Shown here in pieces: positions 35,061-49,689 of a DNA stretch of 64,000 nucleotides (position 1 is the stretch's first letter; each line of letters begins with the position of its first letter). The DNA comes from Wyeomyia smithii. Lineage: Eukaryota > Arthropoda > Insecta > Diptera > Culicidae. Made by a program: the position numbers and the translations under genes. Location: positions 161,276,995-161,340,994 of the forward strand of contig NC_073694.1 in assembly GCF_029784165.1 (NCBI RefSeq), in the 5' to 3' direction. The notes under the pieces were generated by a model. The model saw only the letters and a list, made by a program, of their open reading frames with translations, ran no database searches and had not been told where the DNA came from.

Positions 35061-35383
35061 CTTAGCTTCCTATTTTTGTGCACCGAAATGATAACGAGTG
35101 CATTCCCTAGCACAGCACCGATGATGATTGATCCGAAGATTAAACTTTTCAAGCACAGGATAGCGACCTCCGCAAACCGGTCGGCCGACGACAGGACCGT
35201 TGTGCCGTTCGCCACGTCGGCCACGTCGGTGGCAACCACAGTAGTGGTCGGCCACAGTGACGTCCCATTGCCGGCGGTGCTGCCGTTGCCAGCCAGGTTG
35301 GAATACTGCTGCAGTCCTGGTCCAAATGCGTCCAGCGTGGATGCCGTCGCCGACGGTTGAATCATTTCCACCCCTGCGAGCAT
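35061..35383 (-). CDS. aminergic GPCR, first coding exon (probably beta-octopamine-type receptor)
   Basis: This exon codes for the extracellular N-terminus and transmembrane helix 1 of a rhodopsin-class receptor at the plasma membrane. From the chosen start there are 107 codons plus two bases. Residues 1-70 are Ser/Thr/Ala-rich with three N-glycosylation sequons (N33, N39, N59). Residues 72-101 form a hydrophobic helix with GAVLGNALVIISV containing the class A GN signature (N94), ending in HKNRKLR. In octopamine, dopamine and related receptors this runs into VITNYFVVSL. Beta-octopamine receptors seem closest, but that is memory-based. Candidate ATGs lie at 35398, 35383 and 35365; 35383 has the best context (AACA before ATG), and an in-frame TGA near 35453 bounds the 5' side. 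Local GC is far above background, typical of a conserved exon. Confidence 0.7.
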
Positions 35384-35398
35384 TGTTCTCAGGACCAT

Positions 35399-37345
<1,947 letters not shown>

Positions 37346-37530
37346 ATATTTGTTGTATATACCGGTTGATTGATGCGTTTTCAACGACACTAACCAGGTA
37401 AATCAATTTCGCCGAAATGCGATTGAACTCATGAATCACCTGTGTCACGAATCAACGTAAAGAAACTTATGTCGTTTATTACGCGGGGAATACGTGCCGC
37501 GAAAAAGGAAACCGCGTGGAAAAAACCTGT

Positions 37531-38464
<934 letters not shown>

Positions 38465-38529
38465 GGGAAACATAAAGGTGCAGTTTTATCAAAATTCAAA
38501 CTCAAAGCGATGAAGTTATAGAAGTAGGT

Positions 38530-38657
38530 TCTTTTTGAAACGTTCTGGTCCTTGGGCTCCGCCTGCACATTACTAGCGGCGCTCCACTTCCTGAGGGTGT
38601 CTAAACAAAACAGAATGGAGCAATCGTTTTGCTTTCGAGGAAAAATAGTAGACAGCA
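38530..38657 (-). pseudogene. mariner (ITmD37E-type) transposase fragment, part 2
   Basis: Minus strand reads STIFPRKQNDCSILF then CLDTLRKWSAASNV and EPKDQNV. This matches the segment of the transposase around the second catalytic aspartate (LFWPDLA...ANNV..VPKDANPPN). It is the continuation of the fragment at 39201-39450, separated by the inserted MITE. It stops where the CTGT array begins, so the C-terminus with the glutamate is missing. Confidence 0.6.
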
Positions 38658-39200
38658 CAGACTAACAGCCATAACACTTCGAATAAATCTTCAATAAAAT
38701 CATCGTTCGGATAATATCAGTACATTACATTAGTAGCCCCCCTAGACCTTCCAGCTGGTCTCGAGGTACGATGCTGGCCTAACAAGCCAGTCGTCGTAGG
38801 TTTGAGTCCCGGCTCGGGAGAGACTGTTAGTGTCAGTAGGATCGTAGCGCTGGCCCCGCAATTGTCCTGTACATCAAACAGTTGGCTGCGAAGTCTGTGT
38901 ATAATGAACAGAAGGTCAAATTCCGAATCGGAATGTAGCACCAAGGCTTTGCTTAGCTTTGCTTTTTACATTAGTAACACTATCACCTCCGGCTGCCGTG
39001 TTTGCGCTGCGTCCTGTTTCCCGATACCAGCGCCAGCGTACATGCGTGTGTCAAGTTAGAAACCACAAATTATGTATCAGATTGCATGACAGCGAACAGA
39101 CGGTGCTCTCGCAGGATGACTTTAATTCGATTGGAAATTTAAAATGATAGTTTTATTTTTGGCGATGGAGCTAGGTTCCAGTGTTACGTTTGTTAGTCTG
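38658..39200 (+). mobile_element. 301-bp-family MITE, copy B, interrupted by a SINE
   Basis: Ends are CAGACTAACAGCCATAACAC at 38658 and the complement at 39180-39200. Without the SINE and one target copy the length is 302 bp, matching copy A at 26120-26420 along its length in inverse orientation. It sits between two halves of a mariner transposase, so it inserted into that older element. Confidence 0.8.
38736..38965 (+). mobile_element. complete tRNA-derived SINE (Feilai-like), 230 bp
   Basis: The head reads TGGTCTCGAGGTACGATGCT, then a CTAACAA anticodon-type loop in a GGC/GCC stem, then a near-consensus polymerase III box B (GGTTTGAGTCCC). The body is shared with 3214-3391. The tail ends gctttgcttttt. 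An 11-bp target duplication TTACATTAGTA (38725-38735 and 38966-38976) fixes the borders. It inserted into the MITE: copy A has no SINE at the matching site. SINE transcription would be by polymerase III, with movement borrowed from a LINE. Confidence 0.9.
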
Positions 39201-39450
39201 TGGTAAAGGGTTTTCCAGACACTCATCAACGTAAATTTCATGCTCGACGGTTCTGGTTCCAATTAAAATGCCGCATGTCAAGCCACTGATACAGATAAGC
39301 TGTAAAAATACTTTGTACTGAACTTCGACAGTTTGACAATGACAATGTTCGCTACCTTTCCTCTTCCGGTTGCCGTATAAAACTTCTTTCTAGGAAGCTG
39401 ATTGAAGTCTACCTTGACGTAGGTTTCACCACCCATCACCATGCAAATGG
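39201..39450 (-). pseudogene. mariner (ITmD37E-type) transposase fragment, part 1
   Basis: Minus strand gives GGETYVKVDFNQLPRKKFYT, RGKVANIVIVKLSKFSTKYF and later CLENP. Family members read DDETYVKFDFKQLPGQ.FY and KFKTIKLSKFLKKYLV here. The first catalytic aspartate would precede ETYVK; here the residues are GG. Stops occur in frame. It is an old relic, related to the copy at 5636-6866. Confidence 0.65.
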
Positions 39451-40967
39451 AACTTCGTCAGTATCATCGTTTACAGTTTCCGGAATCGTGTTTATGTCGT
39501 CTTTGTTTGTTTTTCGTTGTGATTTGTATTCACTAACTTTATACAAGTCGACAGTCTGGTTGCTTTCAGTAGCTCCATGTACAATTGTAAACGACACTCC
39601 CAGTTTGTTTGTAACATCTGGAATAAAGAGCTTGGAGTTCCGCTCGAAAGACTGTCTTTTTAGATTGATGACAGTTGATTGTCCACTTTTGTCGCTAGCT
39701 TTCAGTGTGCAAGTAGTTTGGATTTCCGCTTCGAATGCGTTAATTTTCTTGCAATAAAATCAAAAAAAGAGACAATAGACATCAGAATTAAGAAATCTGA
39801 GTAAACAATTTTAAGATTCGTTGTATCAGAAACTGAAATTGTACAGCAACAGGTATAAACTTATTCCAATTTAATAAACAGAAAAGTTTAAAAACAAAAT
39901 CAAAACTTCGGCTGGGTAAATATCGCTAGACTGACATATTGTGTAAACAGTCCTGGACAGAAAGCCTCGAACAATTTCCTTACACCTACGTAATCCCAGA
40001 TGAAATCCGACCGGCCGACGTTTCGAAGCTCAAATTGCATTGCTGCGGACGAGCGGCGACACCTCTTGTAAAAAGCAACCCTCTAATCCGCAACGCCGTT
40101 GTGGTTTACCGCCGCAAGGAATTAGGCTGGAATTTTATAAATTACTCCGGAAAGATGGATAATCCCGCTCATCACCACCGGTGGGACATTAATCATTTGC
40201 GGCCAAAGGTTAACGTGAAGGAATTCTGTACGCTTGCCAATAGAGGGATTTTTTTTTGCTTCCTAATCACTTTGAGGTTAAGCCGAGCTATTTGTCAAAC
40301 GATTCATGACGAAGCTATCCTTTGCCGGTGGGATCTTCCCCCGTTGGGTAGGATGACATTGCCATGTTTGAGCTCCACATAACTACATGCTACTGCAATA
40401 AATGTTTTATTGGTGACTGTACTTTTTATACATAAAACTAAATTGTAAGGCAGAAAGAGATAAGCGATCTTAGAAACGTTGATTCTAATTGATCTTTCAA
40501 AACCGATCTAATTAAAACCGACTGTCTTATGAAAAATTATTAAGTTTAAGTCTTTGAACAACACAAACTTATGATCATTATCATCATTTTACTATAGGTG
40601 CATATAGGTATAAAAAAAGGTATACAGAGTTTAAAGGTACAACCAAAAACATCATATCAAGAAGACTGGCATCTCGGGACCAATCAAATCAATCAGCGGA
40701 CTCCTTATATTAAGGATAGAAGCATTATTCATTAGAATGTGCTGCCAAAACTGTCGCTCGATTTCAGACAGAGTTTCCAGTTTTCTTGATATCATGTTTT
40801 TGAAGGATCATTCCAATGTTTTCTTTTTCTTATTGTCTTATTGTTGAAGAGTCATTGGGTATTACATTCGGTACAGCTGTGAATCTTGCACCTCTTGGAT
40901 ACTTTGACCCTTAGTTACAGGAAAACAAATCAATATCACAGAAACACGTCCCGTATTCGTACCACCC
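39451..40967. other. non-coding stretch with one unassigned frame
   Basis: The 147-codon plus frame at 39939-40382 has a fairly even composition and is followed by AATAAA near 40397, but I recognise no domain and the fold cannot be judged. Treat it as hypothetical. The rest is AT-rich. Confidence 0.3.
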
Positions 40968-42674
40968 CACAGTGGGGAATCGCAGGCCATCAGCCAAAAA
41001 AATTTTTTTGTCGTTAGCTATTTCATAATATTTTTCCTTTATTGTTATAACATTCAAGTGTCTAAATCCAAAATTGGGGCGCAATATCATGAAATCTGAA
41101 TTTTTTATGACTTTTCAAAGCTTGGCGAACTGACGTTTTTTGTCTTTTTTTTGAAAAAAAGTACATTACTTAGAAACGCTCTGTAGCTTCAATGATAGCT
41201 TGGATTTTTTTGACATAAGAGGAAAAGTTGTTGGGAATATAGTGCAAAACAAACCCTTTTCATTAGATATTGTAAAATTTGGTCATAGTAGGCCTGACAC
41301 TAGAAAAAAATTTAAAAAAACGTGTTTTTTTGTTGAAAAGTAGCTTAAAAGTTTAGTTGCCGCAGTTTGCCACGGTTGTGACTACATTCAAAATTTAGGT
41401 AAAACCGTAAGCTTTCAAATGCATACTGTCCGCTGTAGCGCAAAACTGCGCAAATTGTCACTTTAGTGAAGAAAGCGATAGCAGATTCTTTTAATTTTTA
41501 TTCTTGAAGTTGAATTTTCATCCAGGATTAATTTTAATCATAACCATGATACCCCATTAATAAAATTTATGATATCGTACGCAATCCGTAAGGATAAAAT
41601 ATAAATTTGGGCAAAAATCACAAAATTTATCAATGACAAGTTATAAAATAAGTGTTAAACAAGAAAACAGTAAACAAATCTTTATGAAATTTTAATTATG
41701 TCAAACTTTATCACTTTTTGCATATTTAAAACAATATTAGAAACATTCAGCCTTTTCAATTTATGATCATGAAATTCGCTAAACTGATTGAAGTGTTAAA
41801 TACTAGCAGCGAATTCATACCATCAAACTCCGGCTAATAATAGCCCGTTTGAAAATTGCTTTTGCTTCGCACTCGTTTGCATACAAAAGTAAAGCCCACA
41901 TTTTGCTTTATGAGAAAAAACAAAGAACAGTCGTCGCCCTCCGCATCTTTCATTTAGAAAGTTGTGTCATTCCAGTGTCTTGGTTTTCAAATTTATAAAT
42001 TCGTTGAATTTTATTATGGAGCCTTCAACTTCAGCGGCACCACCTAATTCAATGCCTAATAAGCTGTCAATTCATGGTGTTATACATGTATTTAAATGTT
42101 CTCTTCCAACCATAGAAACCGGATTAAAAAGATAACATATGTTTAACATATGTATAACAAATGTAATGAAACATCGAAAATTACTAGAAGAAATGAAAAT
42201 TGCAGCGAAAGACATTTTTCCTGCTGATAAGTATGATGAACTTCAAATTTTCTGGAAACAATTCAACACGAGATTTAAGCGATCACAGCGGAATATGATG
42301 ATGCTGATGATGACTTTCTCAATTTGTAATTAGTTTGTATTACTTATGTTGTTTTAGTTTATTAAAAAATATATATATATTTAGGCAAAATTTGTTTAGT
42401 TCGAGGGGTCGTCCATAAATTACGTATTTGTTTTTTTCAATGGGGAGGACGCCCGGTGGCACTACTTGTTGTCAAAGTATAATTCTATAAAAAAGGAAAA
42501 AAACTGCCAAAAAATATTAAAAATTGAATTTCGTGCTTTATGGACGGCCCCAAATAAAAAATGGATGCCAAATTCGTGTTCAGCGCCCCAAAGTTATGTA
42601 AATACCAAGTTTTTGTCGGATTTATCGACACTTTTTTTGCTTGGCCAGCCTTTGTATGAAGTCGCCCCACTGTG
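40968..42674. mobile_element. possible DNA element with CACAGTGGGG ends
   Basis: CACAGTGGGG at 40968-40977 has its exact complement at 42665-42674. The 1.7 kb between includes two short plus frames near 42016-42333 (MEPSTSAAPPNSMPNKL and KHRKLLEEMKIAAKDIF) that might derive from one transposon gene. No convincing target duplication was found and the shared ends are only 10 bp, so this is tentative. Confidence 0.3.
42405..42551. mobile_element. 147-bp MITE with GGGGYCGTCCATAAA ends
   Basis: The first 20 bases (GGGGTCGTCCATAAATTACG) and the complement of the last 20 (GGGGCCGTCCATAAAGCACG) agree at 17 positions. Repeats beginning GGGTCGTCCATAAATTACG are widespread in arthropod genomes. No coding and no obvious target duplication. 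Confidence 0.6.
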
Positions 42675-45502
42675 CACCCCCTGCAAAGTTTATACGATTA
42701 TCAGGTTGAAAGTTTTCAAGGCTGCGTCAGACAAAGATTTACTTAAATGTATGCATGGATTCTCTCTGTGAGCAGTTTGACTCTTGTTTCTAACAGTGCA
42801 TCTTCCTGGCGCGAATTTACGCACCATTACTGATACTCAAAAGCTACTGTTCGAAACGAACGTGATGACACCGACCACTTCGGAAAAAATTGAAACAGGA
42901 AAAATATCCGAACGAACATCTGCAACAATAATTATATCACGTAGTGGTCCCGACAAACAAGAACGCATTTTTCATGTCACGTAGCGAAACGACTTTTTAC
43001 CAGGCTGCTACTAGTCGCACCGGTAACACTCAGACAACGCCTGGTATAAATGGGTTTATAGCGTCAAGGCACCGTTGGCGGGTATAAACAGACGATTTAA
43101 AAACTTTTGAAAAGAGCGTGAACGGTGACACGTGTTTTTATTGTGATAACGTTTACTCTGGAATTGTTTCAGCTGTCAAGTCAAGCCGGGGTTTACCTAT
43201 GGTTGTAAAATTGTCATAACTTTTAAAATGCGATGCTGAAAACGGAAACAAACTGTTACTACTTCTTAGTTTGAATTAATACAAATTGAATCAAAACTCC
43301 TGACATTTATATAACCACTCTATCTAACCTTGAAAAAAGCTATATCCAAGGAAACTTAAATACCCGGTTAGTTACACTGTTCGGTAAAAAAATCAAATTG
43401 AATACGAAGAAAATGCTCGAAGTAGATTTTTATCCTCTCAGCACAAATCAAACCATCTGTACACATACACACCCACACACACAAACATACACGGAAGGTC
43501 GACTTGTGTTGACGATGGGAATTTCTCTTCACACTGCTGCTACTACAACAGTGATCGGGTTCCAGCTGCCGGTGTCAGCGGAAGGCAGGCGAGGAAATGA
43601 AATCAACTTTGATTAGCCTTAATTATTGTATTTTTTCTACTTGCGGACTCTCCACGATCCTGTGGTTATAACCATTAGTGGAAACGATTCCCATTGTTGG
43701 TGGGATATGCTTTCAATGCATTGGTTTGTCTTCTTCGAGTTGACTTTTGTCTTTTTGCCTCAAGCTTAATGGGCTGAGCAGGGTTCATTTTATTTATTCA
43801 ATTATTTGTAACTTTCTTTGAAAACTGAGTAACTGTTGGATACGGATAAACGGACGGTGTCCTGGACAATACTTTTCCAGAGCTAGTTAAAAAAGTGGTG
43901 CACTTTGTAATTCATTGTCTTTTTTTTTCAAGTTCGCATGAATGGCGTTCGAAGTTCTTGGTTTTGTTGGAACTTTTCTTGACTCTGTTGGCTAACCTGC
44001 GTGGTTTTTTGTTTCACCATCGATTCATCTTTGTCGCATCTCGAATCACCTTTCCACTCTTTTACAATTTCTGCTTGATATTTGCCCAGATTTTCCAATT
44101 GGACCGAGTTGAGAGCAATTCGGTGGATTAGTGTTGAATTTTTGATGTAAGCGTCCAAAATTATTCTTTGATTAGTATAACTTCTCTATGACAAAAGAAA
44201 TCGTGATGCATTTTTCAGCATCTAAAGGGAAAAGTTTTTGCTGTCAAAATGTTCCAGATATAACCACTAGGAGCGCTGCAGGAAAATGAACAGCGGGAGC
44301 AGCACATACTGTTTGATGGTCGATGTGTTGCTCGCAAATTTTTGAAGGGTAAGCATGTATAAAACGGCCCCCCGGGGCAGAAAGCCCCAGTCCATTTATT
44401 CGGAAACACACAAAAAAGAAGATATGAGACTTTTGGGAATCTGTAGCGGGTCATAGGACCAACCTTCTGTGCAAGTTTGATAATTGTCACTAGCAACAAT
44501 AAATTAACAAAAATCGAATTTGATTTGAGCTTCATCAGATCTAATTTCTTGCAGCGTTTCCGTTTACCTGGTTTACCTGGTATTCGCACTTATATATCTC
44601 AAATGAACCTCTAAGCAGCTGTATCTAGTGAAGAAACGATGAAAATTGTATAATTTGCTTAAGTATTGAATGGTTTCTGCTACACTACAGCTCCGGGCAA
44701 TATGCCCCACGCAGGCCGGGCTGATTTGTTCATTACTTTAGCGTTTGCTTCTGAGACCTCTAACGCTGTTTCACTTCGCGTGCTGAGCTGGCATATAAAG
44801 CTACTGCAAGGGGCATATTATACTGCATCTGGGGCGTTTGCCCCGGTAAATTAGAAAGCTTGCGATTTAGTCATATTTTGATAAAATTATGGCGTTTTTG
44901 TGTAACAGTAATTACAAAACAAAATAATAGCAGTGCATTACCAACTAAATAGTGTATCCAACTGCATGAAAGATTTGTTGTTTGTGATAAACATAGCTAC
45001 AATATTGACGATCTTCCTTAGGGGGAGCGTGCTGGTTTTTGATGATTACCTCACAATGATCCAGTGACCAAATTTAAGGGATAATTGTAAGCTCGATAGC
45101 AATATTCTAGAGAAACACTTTCTTCTACAAGGTTGTTGAGGCAGTAGCTTATGTATTCAGTGCAATAAACACACAGAAAATTTATTTTTGCTTGAAACTC
45201 ACGTTTGAATTCATCCTAGAATATAAAAATAACACAATAGAAAGGTTTCGATCTAGAGAATTATGATAAAAGATCATGGTTTGCTAATACTTGCCAATAT
45301 ATACATGAGTTTATTTTTCATTTCAGGGTAATTCCAGTTATTCACAAATTTGCAGAACCTCTCCCGTAGCGACCCAGTCTCAAATGTTTGATTTGAAATG
45401 CCATTGTTTTGTTAGTGCTAGACTTCACTGTTTACAGCTTGGAAATTGATTGGTATTACATCGCAATTAGAGTCGCCGGAGATGAGTGTAGAATCACTAA
45501 AC
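42675..45502. other. non-coding stretch
   Basis: Contains a short CA-rich run at 43461-43492 and several GGGGC/GCCCC-rich spots (44368-44395, 44692-44712, 44828-44852) that may be end pieces of a small inverted-repeat element. The 124-codon minus frame at 44215-44589 lacks known motifs. No gene supported. Confidence 0.45.
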
Positions 45503-45811
45503 CAGCGGTTCTCAACCTGGGGTTCGCGTACCCCGGGGGGTACTCGAAAGCCTTCAGGGGGTACGCGGAAGAAAAATCGGTAATGGCGGACAAAGGATTT
45601 TTTCTTTGTAATACTTTGTTGTTCAATCTTGCTTTTAAAACACGACTGTAGCAATCATTGTTTGACTATAGTACAATTTGAAACCTTAACTAGACTTCCA
45701 CAACATGATCTACCACTACTCTCTCCCACTCTATGAAAGCTTTCCAAGCACAATCGATATGAAAAATATTGCCAAGGGGTACGCGGACAAAAAAAGGGTT
45801 GAGAACCGCTG
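45503..45811. mobile_element. 309-bp hAT-type MITE
   Basis: Perfect 15-bp inverted repeats (CAGCGGTTCTCAACC at 45503-45517, complement at 45797-45811) flanked by an exact 8-bp duplication CACTAAAC (45495-45502 and 45812-45819). Eight-base duplications and CAG-starting ends are diagnostic of hAT elements. The GGGGTACGC motif occurs near both ends. No coding. Confidence 0.95.
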
Positions 45812-46089
45812 CACTAAACGATCATTGACGAGTGAAGAAAACAGCAACAACCAACCAACCCTTGGTGGAAACTTTTATCGCATACTAGAAAGAGAGGTGT
45901 ACAGGATAGCGTACAAAGGCGTCTGGGCAGGAGCGAGCGATTGCGTCATGAAATGCAGGATGTAGGTATCGCGACCCGGGTAAGGTAGCATACCGAAGAC
46001 TCTCCTAACCACGAACAACGAAATAAGACATACAGAACGGATCAATCGGCAAAGACCTAGGGAACAAGGACACAGGAAACGGTGAACGA

Positions 46090-46490
46090 TTGGAAATTGG
46101 GTATTAGGAACGTCCGATCTTTTAATGAACCGGTGGAGGTAGGCTTGCTTGCTCGATAACCATTCAGGAGGTTCGGTAGCTAAATTCCGGAAATAAAAGG
46201 ACTTCCGTGCAGTAAACCCTATGTCACACACACTCCTCTAAAGTACCACATCTACTACAGTGGCGGCAAGCAGCGAAACGGGGCGTCGGTTTCATAGAGC
46301 TGGGAAGTCAGAAAACAAGAGTCATCCGATGGAAGCTCGTAGATGACCGTATATGCGTGTTGAGGATTAAGGGCAAATTCTTCAACTACAATTTAATCAA
46401 CACCTACGCACCGACAAACAACAACTGCGATGACGTCAAATATAAATTCTGTGAAAAGCTTGAACGACCTTATGCTTACATTTACTTTGG
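46090..46490 (+). pseudogene. RTE-type retrotransposon, endonuclease N-terminal part
   Basis: Plus-strand frames give WKLGIRNVRSFNEPVEVGLL, YYSGGKQRNGA, VIRWKLVDDRICVLRIKGKF and FNYNLINTYAPTNNN. This is the first half of an APE endonuclease of RTE/BovB type (KLGTWNVRTLNEPG, YSGG...RGGVGF, FNYSLINAYAPT). The frame is shifted more than once. It appears to be the 5' end of the same element whose later parts lie at 47890-48187, 51860-52893 and 53748-54066. Confidence 0.75.
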
Positions 46491-46514
46491 CGGCGACAGA
46501 CCGATTATCGATCC

Positions 46515-47780
46515 AGTGCCAAAAACATAATACGTCGCCATGTCACTCGGTCTTGGGCTAGAATCTTCCAGTCGCCTATAACACCCGCCATCCTCGTCGA
46601 CAGCACACAAACAACGAGTGCGAGGTTACCCCTAAGTCGACGGCCTCTATCGGGATTCCTGCTGAATATAAATTTTGCTAATCGTTCTCTGACATTCTAT
46701 GTACATGCCAAGCCCACTGTAGCTTGCCGGGTTTTATCCGCTTGATTATATTCGACAATTTGTATGCCTGGTGCAGTTCACGGTTCATGCGTCTGCACCA
46801 AACACCATATTTCTGTTTGCCGCCAAGGATTGACCGCAGGATTATACGTTCAAGAACACCAAAAGTTCCGCGATCAGTCTCTTCCAGTACCCATACTCCA
46901 TGGCCATTGGGAGAATAAGTGTTTAATAGAGTGCTAGTTTTGTACGGCTGCGGCACCTCAGCTGGTTACGCAATCCGTAGAAGGTCCTGTTTGCGGCCGC
47001 CATCCGCCTATCTATCACAAGGCTAATCTCATTATCGCAAGTCACCAATGTACTCAGGTAAATAAATCAGTCGACTTCTTCAAATGATTCACCACCACAG
47101 TAGCAACAAGCAATGGACTACCACGCTCTCTACCAACCACCATATACGTACTTCGTTTTGGCAAAGTTTATGACAAGTCCAGTTCTCGCAGCTTCTCTCT
47201 TGAGAGGTCCAAAGGTTTCTTCCACCGCAACGATATCGATATCGACAGTCTCTTATCAGCGGCTCCAGCTGTTCGATACCTGCCTATGCTCTGACGCGTC
47301 CAACCTTCTCTGGCGCGGTTTTTCTCATCCTTCAGCGTCAAACCACTCGTTGGGCAGCTGTACCCAACATTTCTCGCGCTGTGGTCGTACTGTAGTTATG
47401 TCTCCACTGTTCGTTCATGTCCCCTGCAATTTGTTCATTGATCCGCTCATCAACTTTCTGCAAGTACTCTGCAGCCACTCCTCCAGTTGACCTTGGATTA
47501 TTTCAATACATTATACAACCGTGCGCGGAGCTTGGATACCACGGGAGTTAATGATCCGAAGCTACGTTTGGTCATCTGAACGACCTCACATCTGTATCAT
47601 CTGAGGTGTACCGACCATCGATCACAACATGGTCGATCTAAAAGCAGGCCACTCCATTTGGGTGCATCCAGGTGTGCTAACGACTAGTGCCCAAAACACT
47701 ACGCCAAATTCGCCATCGGAGCTGCACACGCACAGTTTGAGAGGAAGTAATTCTTCCATCCAGTCATTGGAAGGCATTCC
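46515..47780 (-). pseudogene. RTE-type retrotransposon copy, opposite strand, internally deleted
   Basis: Reading down the minus strand: WMHPNGVAC and IDHVVIDGRYTSDDTDV (end of endonuclease), VAAEYLQKVDERINEQ, TSGLTLKDEKNRARERW (connector), then a jump over most of the RT to ARTGLVINFAKTKY, YLSTLVTCDNE, RRMAAANRTFYGLRNQL, and FGVLERIILRSILGG, WCRRMNRELHQAY (46678-46956) and DWKILAQDRVTWRRIM at the end. Full RTE ORFs have these blocks in this order. The RT palm with its catalytic aspartates is deleted. It interrupts the plus-strand RTE copy. Confidence 0.75.
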
Positions 47781-47783
47781 CAA

Positions 47784-47870
47784 GTAACAAAACTGGTTTT
47801 ATTAAAGTTTTATAGCGCTGTTTTGGCTGTATTAGGCGCTATAAAACTTTGATAAAACCAATATTGTTAC
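47784..47870. repeat. 87-bp hairpin (mini inverted repeat)
   Basis: GTAACAA...ACTGGTTTTATTAAAG and its complement enclose a 17-nt loop; TTTTATAGCGC next to the loop pairs perfectly with GCGCTATAAAA. With GTAAC/GTTAC at the ends it could be a tiny MITE. It lies exactly at the border between the minus-strand and plus-strand RTE pieces. Confidence 0.65.
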
Positions 47871-47889
47871 TAGGGATTGCCTTTACTCG

Positions 47890-48187
47890 TTAACCAGAGG
47901 GATGGCCATATATAGATTCTATTTTCCACGTTTGAATATTCGGGAACACACACGGAGGCATCCAAATGGAGAAACCTGCTCTCAGGTCGATCATGTTAGG
48001 TACCACCAATTCTTGAACCAAACATTGATTCTGACCATTATTCCGGCGTAAGAACCGCACACGGTTGTCGAACATATTGAAATCTTGCACAGAACGTTGA
48101 AAATTGAAAGCTGATGGCGTGGCTGAGAAATACGTCAGAGAGCTGGATCAACGGATCGCAGAATAGTGGGAGTAACGAGTGGAATAC
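47890..48187 (+). pseudogene. RTE-type retrotransposon, endonuclease C-terminal part
   Basis: Frames give GMAIYRFYFPRLNIREHT, RRHPNGETCSQVDHV, PNIDSDHYS and VAEKYVRELDQRIAE, matching the second half of the RTE endonuclease (STYFPRKNIHKHTW.HPNGETCSQIDHV, GPNIDSDHYLV) and the start of the connector. It is collinear with 46090-46490 if the minus-strand copy is removed. Confidence 0.75.
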
Positions 48188-48627
48188 ATATGGGTCATTC
48201 CATACGAAGTGACCACGAAAAAGCACAAACTTGGACACGACCTTCACAGATTTTGCTCAAAGTTGGGAGAGTTATTCATCTACTGTCACTTTGCAAAAAT
48301 CCCAAATTGGGTGTCGATTGGAATACCCCCCGCTCTGTGAGACCTCCCTGTTTATTACAAAGTAACGCATTTTTTGTTAAAAATCTCTTTTTTTCTTTTT
48401 CTTACAATGCATAGACGTAAGCTGTCTGAAAAATACTGATAGATGATTTTTGAAGAAAATAAACCAAGGAATCCTGAAAAAATATAACTTGTGACCGGAA
48501 GTGTTGCCAGATAAATTATTTTTGTATTTGAAAATTAATTAACATTTTTCGGCAAATGCAGCCACTTTTATTTTAAATTTGATAATTTCATTGTGTTTAT
48601 TGGAAAATTTCACGTAAGAAACAACTT

Positions 48628-49641
48628 GTCGGCGTGCGACCAGACCGAGCCAAGCGCCATTTTCTTAAAAATTTAGTTATTAGCACCAGTGGATGTGCAA
48701 ACTGATGATCTATGTTCCATTTAAGAATGAAATCATTTGAACAGTTCATAAACGTGTTATAGTAAAAAATCTCGTTTGCACTTTGTAAGAAGAACGAAAC
48801 ACAGACATGGTATCTAAATAAAGTGATTGTTTGTGATTTAAAAGCTAACTTTGCGATTTATTTTAATCAGTAACTGATTTCTCCGCTTTGGACAGCTCGT
48901 TAATACGACTGTCATCAGAATTAGATAAACAAACAGCCAGGTGGTTTTCGTAGAGCCGAATTTCGTTTCAATGGACGCATCACTTTTTTTCAAGATCTCG
49001 TTGAGCCAGACCAAACCAAGTGCATTTTGTTTCCATTTGATATTTTACAAACAATATTAAATTTTTTCTTGTAACCAACGTCAGGACTGGGTCAATATAC
49101 GTTGAATCAATATAATCAGACAATACCCGCTTCAAAATACCAGAGCATTTCTTATTGATACTATCTTAACACTTAACACTTGGTGCGCTTTGGCGCCAGG
49201 AAATAGAGCAACAGAAATAAAGCTTTGCTTGTCTATCAGCTGTATAATTTCTGATACAGATTGGACTGAGAGATAAAGCAGCGTTGATATCTATGTATTA
49301 CGTTTGACTAGTGAAAAAAAAAGCTTGTTTGATAGACAAGTTGATATGTTGTAGTAAATACGTTTGGCCAGACCGAACTGAAGACCAACTTTTAAAATTT
49401 TTGTTCGACCAGAGTGAACTGAATGCATAGGTGTCAAAAATAAAAACTGAATATTTTATCAATTATTGCTATTTTTCGTGTATTTATGATAAAGGGACAT
49501 TCATTAAGCCCTGTTCATTACATGTTTGCATTGAATTAACGATAAGTTCAAACACGATTAATTTATGGGTGGTCAAACTTCAAATGGTAATTACTCAAAA
49601 CAATGTGTTTGGCGCTTGGCTCGGTCTGGTCGCACGCCGAC
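48628..49641. mobile_element. 1.0 kb segment with 32-bp perfect inverted ends
   Basis: GTCGGCGTGCGACCAGACCG begins at 48628 and the exact complement of the 32-bp arm ends at 49641. Between them, diverged copies of a GNCCAGACCRARC motif recur at about 49013, 49368 and 49405, spaced irregularly. No open frame above 90 codons. The structure suggests a non-autonomous DNA element with sub-terminal protein-binding repeats. Target duplication not clear. Confidence 0.65.
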
Positions 49642-49689
49642 CAACTATCATCCCGAGGTCATATGAGCCAATCTCGAGATATAACATTT

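Noticed and set aside
38757..38812. tRNA-Val-like gene
   Set aside because: The tRNA-like part continues into a SINE body with target duplication and lacks a proper acceptor stem, so it is a SINE head.
44368..44852. Inverted CCGGGGCA...GCCCCAG ends as an element
   Set aside because: The match covers fewer than 20 bases with mismatches and there is no convincing target duplication on the left.
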